DNA from: Streptomyces antimycoticus
GTDB taxonomy: Bacteria; Actinomycetota; Actinomycetes; Streptomycetales; Streptomycetaceae
DNA: 64,000 bases
Assembly: GCF_005405925.1 (NCBI RefSeq)
Contig: NZ_BJHV01000001.1
Location: 4,092,001 to 4,156,000 of the forward strand
Direction of reading: 5' to 3'
Position 1 is the first letter of the stretch. Every line of letters starts with the position of its first letter. Below the pieces are notes generated by a model. That model ran no database searches and was not told the origin of the DNA. It saw only the letters and a list, made by a program, of their open reading frames with translations. A program made the position numbers and the translations under genes. Shown here one piece after another: positions 25,024 through 33,713 of the stretch.

Positions 25024-25875
25024 TCAGCCGGGTACGTCCATGCGCTGGGTACCGATCACCGACAGCAGTCGCAGAGCCCCCTCCGCCGGGGAGCCGGGAT
25101 CGGCCGTGTAGATCACGACTCGCTGGTCCCGGTCGGCGATGTCCAGGACATCGCAGTTGAGCGTGACGGGACCGATCAGAGGGTGCCGAAAGGTCTTGTG
25201 CGGGGCAGGCTCGACCGACAGGTCGTACGCGGACCACAGCCGGGCGAACTCCGCGCTGCCGGTGAGCAAGTCGTCCACCAGCGTGGCCACTTCAGGGTCG
25301 TCGGGATAGCGCGCAGCGGCGACCCGAAGGTGGCGGGCCGCGGTGCGGCCGAAGATCTCCATGCCGGACCGGCTGTACCACTGCCGCTCCCCCACGGGAG
25401 CATCGAGGAAGGTGCGGCGCAGGAAGTTGCGCTCGTGCCGGGGCAGGGCGGAGAAGTCTTCCAGGAGGGCGGCTGCCAGGTCGTTATGGGCGATCACCTC
25501 GTACGTCGCGGACAGTACGAGTGCCGCGGCGTGCGGCAGCCGCCGCAGCAGGTCCAGGATGCTCGGGCGCACCTCGCGGGAGGGTCCTGGCGGCGGGGCG
25601 GGCGGGGCCCCGGCGAGGTAGTGCAGATGGGCGCGCTCGGCGTCCGACAGCCGCAGGGCACCGGTCAGACCGGCCAGCACCTCGCGCGAGGGGCGCGGGC
25701 CGCGGGCCTGCTCCAGCCGCGTGTAGTACTCGGTGGAGATGAAGGCGAGCTGGGCCACCTCCTCGCGGCGCAGCCCCGGGGTACGACGCCTCGGCCCGGC
25801 GGGCAACCCCACGTCGGCAGGGGTGATCCGCTCGCGCCTGCTGCGCAGGAAGCCGGCCAGCTCTCGTCTGTCCAT
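25024..25875 (-). CDS. MmyB-type helix-turn-helix regulator
   Basis: A 283-residue regulator with an N-terminal XRE helix-turn-helix (LAGFLRSRRERITPADVGLP; RRTPGLRREEVAQLA; TEYYTRLEQARG) and the C-terminal MmyB-like ligand domain (LLEDFSALPRHERNFLRRTF to LLSVIGTQRMDVPG). Such proteins generally control a divergent SDR or oxidoreductase gene. Here the divergent partner, 88 bp away, is a dead SDR gene, so the regulator may have lost its target. Start ATG at 25875. Confidence 0.9.
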   Translation of the reverse strand: MDRRELAGFLRSRRERITPADVGLPAGPRRRTPGLRREEVAQLAFISTEYYTRLEQARGPRPSREVLAGLTGALRLSDAERAHLHYLAGAPPAPPPGPSREVRPSILDLLRRLPHAAALVLSATYEVIAHNDLAAALLEDFSALPRHERNFLRRTFLDAPVGERQWYSRSGMEIFGRTAARHLRVAAARYPDDPEVATLVDDLLTGSAEFARLWSAYDLSVEPAPHKTFRHPLIGPVTLNCDVLDIADRDQRVVIYTADPGSPAEGALRLLSVIGTQRMDVPG

Positions 25876-25963
25876 GTCTCCCAGTGTGTGCGGGGCGACG
25901 AAGCCGATCCAGGCACCGCGGGTGCCTGGATGAGGGGGCACGGCGGGGCACAGGCCCGTCGGC

Positions 25964-26369
25964 ATGGACGACATACAGACCACCGACACCTCCGCCCCCG
26001 CCGCCTCGGGTCTGCTGACCGGCAAGGTCGCCTTCATCAGCGGAGCCGGCCGCGGCATCGGCGCCGCGGCGGCGCGACTGTTCGCCCGGGAAGACGCCCG
26101 GGTGCTGCTCGCGGCCCGCACCGAGGACCAGCCCTAAGCGGTGGCCGAACAGATCCGGGCGGCGGGCGGCACCGCGGAGTACGCGGTGTGCGACCTGGCG
26201 GACGCGACCAGCGTGCGCGCCGCCGTCGACCGCACCGGCTCGCACCCCGCCGCGCCGCGCGGCCGAGCCCGAGGAAATCGCCGAGGCCGCCGCCTGGCTG
26301 CTGAGCGACCGCGCCTCCTACGTCACCGGAGTGGTCCTCGCCGTCGATGGCGGCATGCAGGCATCCTGA
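25964..26369 (+). pseudogene. Remnant of a short-chain dehydrogenase gene
   Basis: The reading from ATG 25964 gives an SDR N-terminus (LTGKVAFISGAGRGIGAAAA with the NAD-binding glycines; VLLAARTEDQP) and then a TAA stop at 26132-26134. The same frame continues with AVAEQIRAAGGTAEYAVCDL. About 130 residues that should hold the catalytic Ser-Tyr-Lys are missing. The SDR C-terminus (EIAEAAAWLLSDRASYVTG; VDGGMQAS) follows in another frame, ending at 26369. A nonsense codon, an internal deletion and a frame change together show real decay, unlike the single-base breaks elsewhere. Confidence 0.88.
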
Positions 26370-26545
26370 GCCGAAGCCGGGCACCGGCCCCGGGCCACGT
26401 GACCGTTGTGCTCGGTGACCGCGACTTCGGTGAGGCGGCCCGTTGCCGGCAGGCAACTCCCGGCTCACACCGACCCCTTTCGGCTCCCCGCGCTTCGAAC
26501 CGCCGACATCTCCCTCCCCCGGGAGGGACCCCCCCTTCCCAAATA

Positions 26546-26573
26546 CTTGATCTGGCGCAACTATGAGGTCAAG
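26546..26573. promoter_or_regulatory. Possible MarR operator
   Basis: Imperfect inverted repeat CTTGATC (26546-26552) and GGTCAAG (26567-26573), separated by 14 bases and about 34 bp upstream of the MarR-GNAT start. It is in a locally AT-richer stretch. Symmetry and position fit MarR autoregulation, but the evidence is weak. Confidence 0.3.
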
Positions 26574-26606
26574 CAAAATCGACACAGGGGTACGGAGGGG
26601 TGCCGG

Positions 26607-27556
26607 ATGGGCCCGCGCGACAATCTCGATCTGGCCGTGGACGAAGTCCGCGACTTCAACCGGATGTACACCCGCCTGATCGGCGTCCTCGACTACCCCG
26701 GGCAGCTCAACACCCCGTACACGCTGAGCGAGGCCCGCATCCTCTACGAGCTGGCGCGGCGGGAGCGCACCCATGTCTCGGCGCTGCGGGAGCACCTTGG
26801 CGTCACCGCCGCGCATCTGAGCCGGACGCTGAGCCGGTTCGAGGAGCGGGGCTGGTGACGCGCGAGCGTCACCACCGCGACGCCCGCTTCCAGGAGGTGC
26901 TGCTCACCGCCGAGGGCCGGGCGGCGGCGGAGGATCTGGACCGGCGGTCGCGCGAGGCGGTGACCGGGCTGCTGGCCAAGGTCCCCCGGAACGAGCTGGG
27001 GCGGCTGCGGGAGGCGCTGGCGACCGCGCGGCACGCGCTCACCGGTCCGGCCGATCCCGAGGTGCGGATGCGCGGGCTGGAGCCGGGCGACCTGGGCTGG
27101 ATCGTGCAGCGGCACGGCGCCCTGTACGCCCGGGAGTTCGGGTGGAACGCCGAGTTCGAGGCCCTGGTGGCCCGGATCGTCGGGGAGTTCGGCGCGGGCC
27201 ATGACCCGGCCCGCGAGCGGGCGTGGATCGCGGAGCTCGACGGTCGCCCCGTCGGCTCGGTGATGTGCGTCCGGGACGAGCGGCCCGATACGGCCCGGCT
27301 GCGGCTGCTGCTCGTCGAACCGGAGGCACGCGGGCGGCGGCTCGGCGAGTGGCTGGTCCGCACCTGTGTTGACTTCGCACGCGAGGCGGGCTACCGCGAT
27401 CTCGTGCTGTGGACCAATGACGTCCTGACCTCCGCCCGCCGGATCTACGAGGGGGCCGGGTTCAAGCTGATCGCCGAGAAGCCGCACCGCGGCTACGGCT
27501 CGCCCCTGGTCGGGCAGGACTGGCGACTCGCGCTCCGAGGCTCGGCGCACGACTGA
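26607..27556 (+). CDS. MarR-GNAT fusion (HTH regulator with acetyltransferase domain), apparent frameshift
   Basis: A two-domain protein. Residues 1 to about 150 are a MarR winged helix (LNTPYTLSEARILYELARRE; THVSALREHLGVTAAHLSRT). Residues from about 160 to 316 are a GNAT acetyltransferase (LLLVEPEARGRRLGEWLVR is the acetyl-CoA loop; IYEGAGFKLIAEKPH near the end). The frame as written stops at 26858 after RFEERGW. One extra base in the G4 run at 26848-26851 restores RFEERGLVTRERHHRDARF and 316 residues. The fusion architecture is known. ATG 26607 has GGAGGGG upstream. Acceptor substrate unknown. Confidence 0.84.
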
Positions 27557-28067
27557 CGGCCTGCGGTCCGCGTGCGGTCCGCCCGCGGTCCGGGTGATGC
27601 GCCGTGCGCGGCTCAGCGGACCTGGTGAAGTCGGCAGCGGTTCAACAGCGCCGCCAAGGGGCGCGGGGAACTGCGCGACCGGCCACGACGGCGCCGCAGA
27701 CGAACGACGGCACATCCGGCGGAGCGCTGAGCACCACCATTCCGTGACGCAGATCACCGCAACGCGGTCCGCGCGGTGAACAGGGCGTGACGCGGGTCGA
27801 CGCATCATGAGCCGCCCCGAGCCGCCTCGAGCCGCCCCGAGCCGGCCGTCAAGCCGCCGAACGGCGTCCGCCCCGGCGGGCGCCCTTCCCGGTCGCACAG
27901 ATGACGAGGCGTCACCTCGACCGGAAATCCGCTCGCGCGGGCGGGTCCCGTAAGGGCAGGATCGGCGCACACGCAGGCCCGTACAGCACGCGGACATCGC
28001 ACGGGGAACGTCCACACGACACACCCGTGCGGCGCGTCGGAACGGCACAAGAGCAAAGGGTGTACCC
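27557..28067. other. Long intergenic region with simple repeats
   Basis: No credible gene. It contains GCGGTCCG-type repeats near 27564-27595, the Streptomyces-type intergenic element at 27656-27702, and several copies of GAGCCGCC near 27812-27850. The last 60 bases carry AAAGGG, the likely ribosome binding site of the methyltransferase gene. Confidence 0.6.
27656..27702. repeat. Streptomyces-type dispersed intergenic element
   Basis: The segment contains GGGGCGCGGGGAACTGCG followed by CGACCGGCCACGACGGCG. From memory, close variants of this sequence recur in intergenic regions of many Streptomyces genomes. Only one copy is in this window, so repetition cannot be shown here. Function unknown. 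Confidence 0.55.
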
Positions 28068-29213
28068 CTGAGTACCCAGCAGGTCATCGAGTGGACCGAG
28101 GACGGCCGGACCCGGACCGCCCACTGGCGCTCCGAGAACGGCACGCCGCCGCCCCGGCGGATCGAGGTGGCGGACGACCGGATGCCCGCCGGCACCGCCC
28201 ACCGCCACGCCTGCGAGGGCACCGCGCTGCTGTGGCGCGGCGACTACCAGGGCGCCCGTCAGCTGCTGACGGCGCTGGCCCGCCGGATCGACCGCGGACC
28301 GCGCCGGGCCAAGGAGCGGCGGGCCCCGGCGGCGTCACCGGCCGAGGTGTTCCACCGGCACCGCCAGGCCCAGTCCCGGCGGGCCCGGCTGCTGGGGATG
28401 CTGCTGGTGCCGCTGGACGCGGACTTCGGTATCCCGCTGCGCCGGGCGCCGGACGTACGGCAGGCGTGTGCCGAGGCGTACGGCCCGGCGAGTGGGCACC
28501 CGTCGGTGGCCTCGCTGACGGAGTTACTCGGGCTGATCGGCGCGCATCAGTGGCGCCGTAAGGGCGTCGAGGTGCCGGCGCTGGGCGGGGACCGCATCCA
28601 TCCGCACTACGGGGTCTTCTCACCGGTGCGCGGCGAGTACGTCGATCTGGTGGCCGAGGCCCCGCTGCCCACGCACGAGCTGGCCTTCGACATCGGCACC
28701 GGAACCGGCGTCCTGGCCGCCGTCCTCGCCCGGCGCGGCATCCAGCGGGTGGTGGCCACCGACCAGGACGCACGGGCACTGCAATGCGCCCGGGAGAACG
28801 CGGCCCGTCTGGGCCTGTCCGAGCGGGTCGAGGTGGTCGAGGCCGACCTCTACCCGCCGGGCCGTGCCCCGCTGGTCGTCTGCAACCCACCCTGGGTCCC
28901 GGCCCGGCCCTCCTCACCGCTCGAATACGCGGTCTACGACCCGTCCAGCCGTATGCTGCGCGGCTTCCTGAACGGGCTGGCCGGGCATCTGACCCCCGGC
29001 GGCGAGGGCTGGCTGATCCTCTCCGACCTCGCCGAACACCTCGGCCTGCGGCCACGCGCCGAACTCCTGACCGCCTTCGCCACGGCGGGCCTCACGGTCA
29101 CGGCTCGCCTGGACATCCGCCCCACCCACCCCCGCGCCCTCGACCCCACCGACCCCCTCCACATGGCGCGTGCGGCGGAGGTCACCTCGCTATGGCGGCT
29201 GACGGCGGGCTGA
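28068..29213 (+). CDS. Class I SAM-dependent methyltransferase, probable CTG start
   Basis: A 381-residue methyltransferase. An N-terminal domain of about 190 residues is followed by the SAM-binding fold with motif I DIGTGTGVLAAVLARRG, the acidic VVATDQDARALQCA strand, and the NPPW active-site motif (LVVCNPPWVPARP) typical of PrmC-like or N6-adenine/N5-Gln enzymes. The first in-frame GTG is 28167, but coding-like sequence (STQQVIEWTEDGRTRTAHWR) extends upstream to CTG 28068, which has AAAGGG seven bases before it. Alternatively a missing C in the C4 run 28065-28068 conceals a GTG start. Substrate unknown. Confidence 0.8.
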   Translation: MSTQQVIEWTEDGRTRTAHWRSENGTPPPRRIEVADDRMPAGTAHRHACEGTALLWRGDYQGARQLLTALARRIDRGPRRAKERRAPAASPAEVFHRHRQAQSRRARLLGMLLVPLDADFGIPLRRAPDVRQACAEAYGPASGHPSVASLTELLGLIGAHQWRRKGVEVPALGGDRIHPHYGVFSPVRGEYVDLVAEAPLPTHELAFDIGTGTGVLAAVLARRGIQRVVATDQDARALQCARENAARLGLSERVEVVEADLYPPGRAPLVVCNPPWVPARPSSPLEYAVYDPSSRMLRGFLNGLAGHLTPGGEGWLILSDLAEHLGLRPRAELLTAFATAGLTVTARLDIRPTHPRALDPTDPLHMARAAEVTSLWRLTAG

Positions 29214-29236
29214 CCGGGCGCCGTGGCGAGCCCGGC

Positions 29237-30232
29237 TCAGTTCCCCACGCCGAGGCCGGACATGAACGCGGACGGGTAGCGGTCGCCGCGCGCCGCGCCC
29301 CGGGGCATCGCCTTCTCGATCTCGGCGAGGTCGTCGGCGGTGAGGGTCAGCTCCGTCGCGGGCAGCGCCTCGGCCAGCCGCTCGCGGGTGCGGGCGCCGA
29401 CCAGCGGCACGATGTCCTCGCCCTGTGCGAAGACCCAGGCGATGGCAAGCTGGGCGACGGTGCACCCCTTCGCCTCGGCCACCCGGCGCAGCGCGTCCAC
29501 GAGGGCGAGGTTGTGTGCCACGTTCTCGCTCGCGAACCGCGGGCTGAACGCGCGGGAGTCGCCGGGGCCGGCGGTGCGGTCGGGCGTCCAGTGACCGGAG
29601 ATGAGGCCGCGGCCCAGGACGCCGTACGCGGTCAGTCCGATGCCGAGCTCACGGAGCGTGGGCAGGACGTCCGCCTCCACCGCTCGGGAGATCAGCGAGT
29701 ACTCGATCTGCAGGTCGGCGACCGGATGCACGGCGTGCGCCCGGCGGATCGTCGCCGCGTCGACCTCCGAGAGGCCGAGGTGCCGTACGTACCCGGCGTC
29801 GATCATCTCCTTGATCGCGCCCACCGTCTCCTCGATCGGTACCGCCGGGTCCAGCCGGGCGGGACGGTAGATGTCGATGTGGTCGGTGCCCAGCCGGGTC
29901 AGCGAGTAGGCCAGGAAGTTCTTCACCGCCTCGGGACGGCCGTCATGCCCAGCGGCCCCAGGGCCGGGCCCCCGCAGCATGCCGAACTTGACGCTCAGCG
30001 TGTAGCTGTCGCGATCGCGGCCGCGCAGCGCCTCGGCGAGGAGCAACTCGTTGTGGCCCATGGCGTAGAAGTCGGCGGTGTCGATCAGCGTGACGCCCGC
30101 CTCCAGCGCGGCGTGCACGGTGGCGATGCTTTCCGTACGGTCGGCGGCGCCGTAGGCGCCCGACATGCTCATGCCGCCCAGCCCCACGGGGGAAACGGCC
30201 GGGCCGGTGCTGCCCAGGGTTCGCGTCTGCAT
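29237..30232 (-). CDS. Aldo/keto reductase
   Basis: A 331-residue NADPH-dependent carbonyl reductase. The TIM-barrel motifs are TLGSTGPAVSPVGLGGMSMS, the catalytic Asp/Tyr in LIDTADFYAMGHNE, Lys in SVKFGM, and IDIYRPARLDPAVPIEETV. ATG at 30232 is preceded by GAGGAG, and earlier in-frame starts fall in an 11-bp repeat. It is divergent from the MmyB-type regulator at 30380, which probably controls it. Physiological substrate unknown. Confidence 0.92.
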   Translation of the reverse strand: MQTRTLGSTGPAVSPVGLGGMSMSGAYGAADRTESIATVHAALEAGVTLIDTADFYAMGHNELLLAEALRGRDRDSYTLSVKFGMLRGPGPGAAGHDGRPEAVKNFLAYSLTRLGTDHIDIYRPARLDPAVPIEETVGAIKEMIDAGYVRHLGLSEVDAATIRRAHAVHPVADLQIEYSLISRAVEADVLPTLRELGIGLTAYGVLGRGLISGHWTPDRTAGPGDSRAFSPRFASENVAHNLALVDALRRVAEAKGCTVAQLAIAWVFAQGEDIVPLVGARTRERLAEALPATELTLTADDLAEIEKAMPRGAARGDRYPSAFMSGLGVGN

Positions 30233-30250
30233 CGCGTTCTCCTCGTCGTT

Positions 30251-30278
30251 GATCTGATGTCGATCTGATGTCGATCTG
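30251..30278. repeat. 11-bp tandem repeat in the divergent promoter region
   Basis: GATCTGATGTC is repeated at 30251-30261 and 30262-30272, followed by GATCTG. It lies between the reductase start and the MmyB regulator start and could include a binding site, or be a slippage product. Confidence 0.7.
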
Positions 30279-30379
30279 CCACCCACCCTGCGCCCGCGCC
30301 ACGCCCCATGGGAGCGGAGCGTTCATCGTGGGAGAGCCGCTCCCTGGATGGTTCGCCCGCCGCGCGGGACCCTGGGGAG

Positions 30380-31240
30380 ATGGAACGTGACCAGCTCGCC
30401 GACTTCCTGCGCCGCCGCCGCGAGGCGATCCGCCCGGCCGAGGTCGGCATCACCGACGGCCCCCGGCGCCGGACCAGCGGCCTGCGCCGGGAAGAGGTGG
30501 CCATGCTCGCGGGCATGTCGGTGGACTACGTCGTCCGCCTGGAGCAGGGCCGCAGCAGTCAGCCCTCGCCCCAGTTGCTCGGCGCGCTGGCCCGGGCGTT
30601 GCGCCTCTCCGAGGACGAGCGCGACCACCTGTTCCACCTGGCAGGGCACCGGCCCCCGCCCGCGGACGGGGTGGCCGGCCTGGCGCGCGCCGGTCTGATC
30701 CGCATGCTCGACCTGCTCGGTGACAACCCGGCCCTGGTCCTGTCCGACCTGGGCGAGGTCCTCGCCCAGAACCGTGCGGCCGTCCTGCTGACCGGCGACC
30801 ACACCGGCTTCTCCGGCGACCGGCGCTACATCGCCTACCGATGGTTCACCGACCCCGCCGAGCGCGCCGTCGCCCCGCCCGAGGCCCGGGAGCACCACGC
30901 CCGCCAGCTCGTGGCCGATCTGCGCGCGGCCGCCGGCCGCCGGTCCGGCGACCCCACGGTCACCGGACTCATCGACCGGTTGCGGGCCGCGAGCGCCGAC
31001 TTCCGCCGACTCTGGGCCGAGCACGAGGTGGCCGTCCGGCGCGCCGACCGCAAGACCCTGCTGCACCCACGGGTGGGCCGCCTGGTGATGGACTGCGAGA
31101 CCCTGGTCACTCCCGACCAGGGCCAGCTCCTGCTGGTGCTCACCCCGGCGGACGCCGAGACCCGCGAGCGGCTGCAGCTCCTTCAGGTCCTCGGCATCGA
31201 GGAATTCCCCACGGGGTCGACGGACACGCCCATCCGCTGA
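30380..31240 (+). CDS. MmyB-type helix-turn-helix regulator
   Basis: A 286-residue regulator with the same layout as the one at 25024-25875: N-terminal XRE domain (DQLADFLRRRREAIRPAEVG; RRTSGLRREEVAMLA; VDYVVRLEQGRSS), then an MmyB-like ligand domain ending LLQVLGIEEFPTGS. It is divergently paired with the aldo/keto reductase, the usual arrangement for a regulator and target. ATG at 30380 directly follows GGGGAG, too close for a normal binding site, so the true start may differ or the mRNA may be leaderless. The two MmyB regulators are clearly homologous. Confidence 0.9.
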   Translation: MERDQLADFLRRRREAIRPAEVGITDGPRRRTSGLRREEVAMLAGMSVDYVVRLEQGRSSQPSPQLLGALARALRLSEDERDHLFHLAGHRPPPADGVAGLARAGLIRMLDLLGDNPALVLSDLGEVLAQNRAAVLLTGDHTGFSGDRRYIAYRWFTDPAERAVAPPEAREHHARQLVADLRAAAGRRSGDPTVTGLIDRLRAASADFRRLWAEHEVAVRRADRKTLLHPRVGRLVMDCETLVTPDQGQLLLVLTPADAETRERLQLLQVLGIEEFPTGSTDTPIR

Positions 31241-31622
31241 AGCGGCCGCCCCACGGGACACCGGGCGCCCGCAGGTCCGGGCGGTCGGCCACGACGTAAC
31301 GGGCCGCCACGGCCTGGCCGACTACCGAGGCCGTCCGCGCCGCCCCTCACCCGCGCCCCGGGGCCCCGCACACTCCTCGGACACCTGAGGCAGGCGTAGC
31401 CCGCACCCTGCGCGCTGAGCGGCCACGGCCCGCCGGGCCCGGCCGCCCGCACGCGGCACCGGGCGCCCGCAGGCCCGGGTGGCGGGCCACGGCCTGCCCG
31501 CCCGCCAAGACACGCCGTGGGCGTGAGGTCAGGATTGACCCGACTCGTGCCCCTGCTTAGCGTCCCGGATGAAGGGCAGGAAGATCCCCACGTACCGCAC
31601 GACCCCCATCAAGGGAGCCCGC
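31241..31622. other. Intergenic region with a distant direct repeat
   Basis: No gene recognised. CACCGGGCGCCCGCAGG occurs at 31259-31275 and again at 31457-31473, each followed by related GGCCACGGCCTG-like sequence, so the region may be an old duplication. GGGAG before 31623 is the ribosome binding site of the next gene. Confidence 0.55.
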
Positions 31623-32420
31623 ATGAAGCTCGCCTTCTCCACTCTCGGCGTCCCCGGTATGCCCATGCCCGACGTCGCCCGGCTCGCCGCCGGGACCGGG
31701 TACCACGGCGTGGAGCTGCGCGCCCACCCCGAGGAGCCGGTGCACCCGGGGATCGGGGCGGATGAACGCGCCCGGGTGGTGGCGGAGTTCCGGGACGCCG
31801 GGATCGAGATCCTCACCGTCGCCGGGTATGTGCGCGCCGCCCAGGCCGGGCCGGACGAGCCGGTACTGGCCGGGCTGCGGGAGCTGCTGGAGCTCGCCCA
31901 CGACCTGGGCGCCCGCCATGTCCGGGTCTTCCCCGGCGGCGGGGAGCAGAGCCCGGAGGAGGCCGACGCCACGGCCGCCCGGCGGCTCGCCGCGGCCGCG
32001 CCCCGCGCCGCCGACCTCGGCGTACGGCTGCTGCTGGAGACCCACGACTCGCATCGGACGGGCGCGGACGCGGCCCGGGTCCTCGGGCTGGTGGGCCATG
32101 GCAGCGTCGGGGCGATCTGGGATGTGATGCACACCTGGCTGGGCGGTGAGGACCCGGCCACCAGCTATCCGGCGCTCTTCCCGCATCTGGGCTACGTCCA
32201 GGTCAAGGACATCGCCTCGGCCGACGACACCACCCCGCTGCCGCTGGGCGAGGGGGTGCTGCCGCTGACCGAGTGCGTGGAACTGCTCAGCCGCGAGGGC
32301 TGGGACGGCTGGCTGTGCTGGGAGTACGAGAAGCGGTGGTATCCGCAGGCCCGGGAGTTCCCGGAGCTGCTGGCCCCGGGCCGGGAGCACCTGCTACGTC
32401 TGCTGACCGACGCGGCCTGA
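31623..32420 (+). CDS. Sugar phosphate isomerase/epimerase (TIM barrel)
   Basis: A 265-residue AP-endonuclease-2-like TIM barrel, probably acting on a sugar or hydroxypyruvate-type keto compound. Motifs are MKLAFSTLGVPGMPMPDVAR, GYHGVELRAH, LLLETHDSHRTGADAARVLG, GAIWDVMHTW and WLCWEYEKRWYPQ, with Glu, Asp and His metal ligands. ATG at 31623 follows GGGAG with 5-base spacing. The 3' end overlaps the convergent EamA gene by 27 bp. Related to the isomerase of the catabolic cluster but not closely. Confidence 0.87.
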   Translation: MKLAFSTLGVPGMPMPDVARLAAGTGYHGVELRAHPEEPVHPGIGADERARVVAEFRDAGIEILTVAGYVRAAQAGPDEPVLAGLRELLELAHDLGARHVRVFPGGGEQSPEEADATAARRLAAAAPRAADLGVRLLLETHDSHRTGADAARVLGLVGHGSVGAIWDVMHTWLGGEDPATSYPALFPHLGYVQVKDIASADDTTPLPLGEGVLPLTECVELLSREGWDGWLCWEYEKRWYPQAREFPELLAPGREHLLRLLTDAA

Positions 32421-33584
32421 CCACGCCGGTGCCCCGGCAGAGCCCGACTCGGAGCCGACCGACTCGGAGCCGACCAGCTCGGGCCCGACCAGCTCGGGCC
32501 CGACCAGCTCGGAGCCGTCCAGCTCGGGGCCGTCCGGCTCCGGCAGAAGGGGCTCGGGGCGGCGGTCCGACCCGTTCGCCTCGGATCGGGGGCCCGACCC
32601 AGGCGCCTCGGTTCGGAGGCCCGACCCGGACACCGCAGGACGGAGGCCCGCCCCGGGCGCATCTGGCCGGGCGCCCGCCCCGGGCACCTCAGGTCGACGG
32701 CGCACCCCGCGCCGGAGGCGCGGTGGGCGCGGTGGGCGCGGGAGCGAGGTCAGGGCCACGCCGCCCACCAGCAGCGCCGCCGCCAGCCAGCGCGGTGCGC
32801 TGATCCCCTCCCCCAGCACCAGGGCCGCCGAGGACATCCCGAAGACGGGCACCAGCAGCGAGAAGGGGGCGACCGTCGAGGCGTCGTAGGTGCGCAGCAG
32901 AGAGCCCCAGACCCCGAAGCCGAACACGGTGGTGACCCAGGCGACGTAGACGATCGCGCCCACTCCGGCCCAGTCGAGCCTGCTCAGCGCGTCCAGGTCG
33001 GGCCCCGCGCCCTCGAACATCAGCGAGAGCCCGAGCAGTGGCAGTACGGGCACCACGCTCACCCACACCATGAAGTTCAGGGCGTCGGGCGGCGCCGCCT
33101 TGCGGGTGAGGACGTTGGAGACACCCCAGAAGGCGGCCGCCGCGACGACGAGGACGAAGCCGATGAGCGGCCCCGAGGTGCCCTCGTCCACGGCGGCCAC
33201 CGCGATCCCGGCGAGGGCGACGGCCATGCCCAGCAGCCGCCGCCGACCGGGGCGTTCGCCGAGCACGACGGCCGCGAACAGCGCGGTGAACACCGCCTGG
33301 ATCTGCAGCACCAGCGAGGACAGCCCGGCGGGCATCCCCTCGTGCATCCCGATGAACAGCAGCCCGAACTTGGCCACCCCCAGGGCGAGCCCCACCCCCA
33401 GGATCCATCGCCAGGCGACCCTCGGCGGGCCGACCAGGAAGACGGCGGGCAGCGCGGCCACCAGGAATCGCAGGGCGCAGAAGAGCAGGGGCGGGAAGTG
33501 GTCGAGACCCATCTCGATGACCACGAAGTTGACCCCCCACAGGGCCGTGACCAGCACGGCGAGGGCTATGTGCACAGGTCGCAT
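32394..33584 (-). CDS. EamA-family (DMT) exporter with repetitive C-terminal tail
   Basis: A 396-residue inner-membrane transporter. The first 285 residues hold ten predicted helices in two EamA repeats (ALWGVNFVVIEMGLDHFPPL; AFWGVSNVLTRKAAPPDALN). This is the drug/metabolite transporter fold of amino-acid and metabolite exporters. The last 110 residues are an unusual hydrophilic tail ending in repeated GPELV and GSESV pentads, encoded by 15-bp tandem repeats. Divergent from a LysR regulator, the classical arrangement for exporter control. The exported compound is unknown. Confidence 0.9.
   Translation of the reverse strand: MRPVHIALAVLVTALWGVNFVVIEMGLDHFPPLLFCALRFLVAALPAVFLVGPPRVAWRWILGVGLALGVAKFGLLFIGMHEGMPAGLSSLVLQIQAVFTALFAAVVLGERPGRRRLLGMAVALAGIAVAAVDEGTSGPLIGFVLVVAAAAFWGVSNVLTRKAAPPDALNFMVWVSVVPVLPLLGLSLMFEGAGPDLDALSRLDWAGVGAIVYVAWVTTVFGFGVWGSLLRTYDASTVAPFSLLVPVFGMSSAALVLGEGISAPRWLAAALLVGGVALTSLPRPPRPPRLRRGVRRRPEVPGAGARPDAPGAGLRPAVSGSGLRTEAPGSGPRSEANGSDRRPEPLLPEPDGPELDGSELVGPELVGPELVGSESVGSESGSAGAPAWSGRVGQQT
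32446..32535. repeat. Six 15-bp units encoding the EamA tail
   Basis: Consecutive 15-bp units (GACTCGGAGCCGACC twice, AGCTCGGGCCCGACC twice, then two variants) run from 32446 to 32535. They stay in frame and encode repeated pentads such as VGPEL and VGSES. Confidence 0.88.
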
Positions 33585-33713
33585 GGGTCGAGGATCAGGT
33601 GCCGGGACCTTGTAGCACCAGCGCGGATGTCTTCATGCTTGGATGCAGTAACGGTTAAAGATGCAGGACCGGTCAACGACGCGGTCCAGCCAAAGGTGTG
33701 AGGGGGAGGGCCC
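33585..33713. promoter_or_regulatory. Divergent promoter region between EamA and LysR genes
   Basis: A 129-bp region that must hold both promoters and the LysR sites. GATGCAG occurs twice, at 33642-33648 and 33661-33667, flanking an AT-richer GTAACGGTTAAA, a plausible LysR contact region. No experimental support. Confidence 0.45.
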
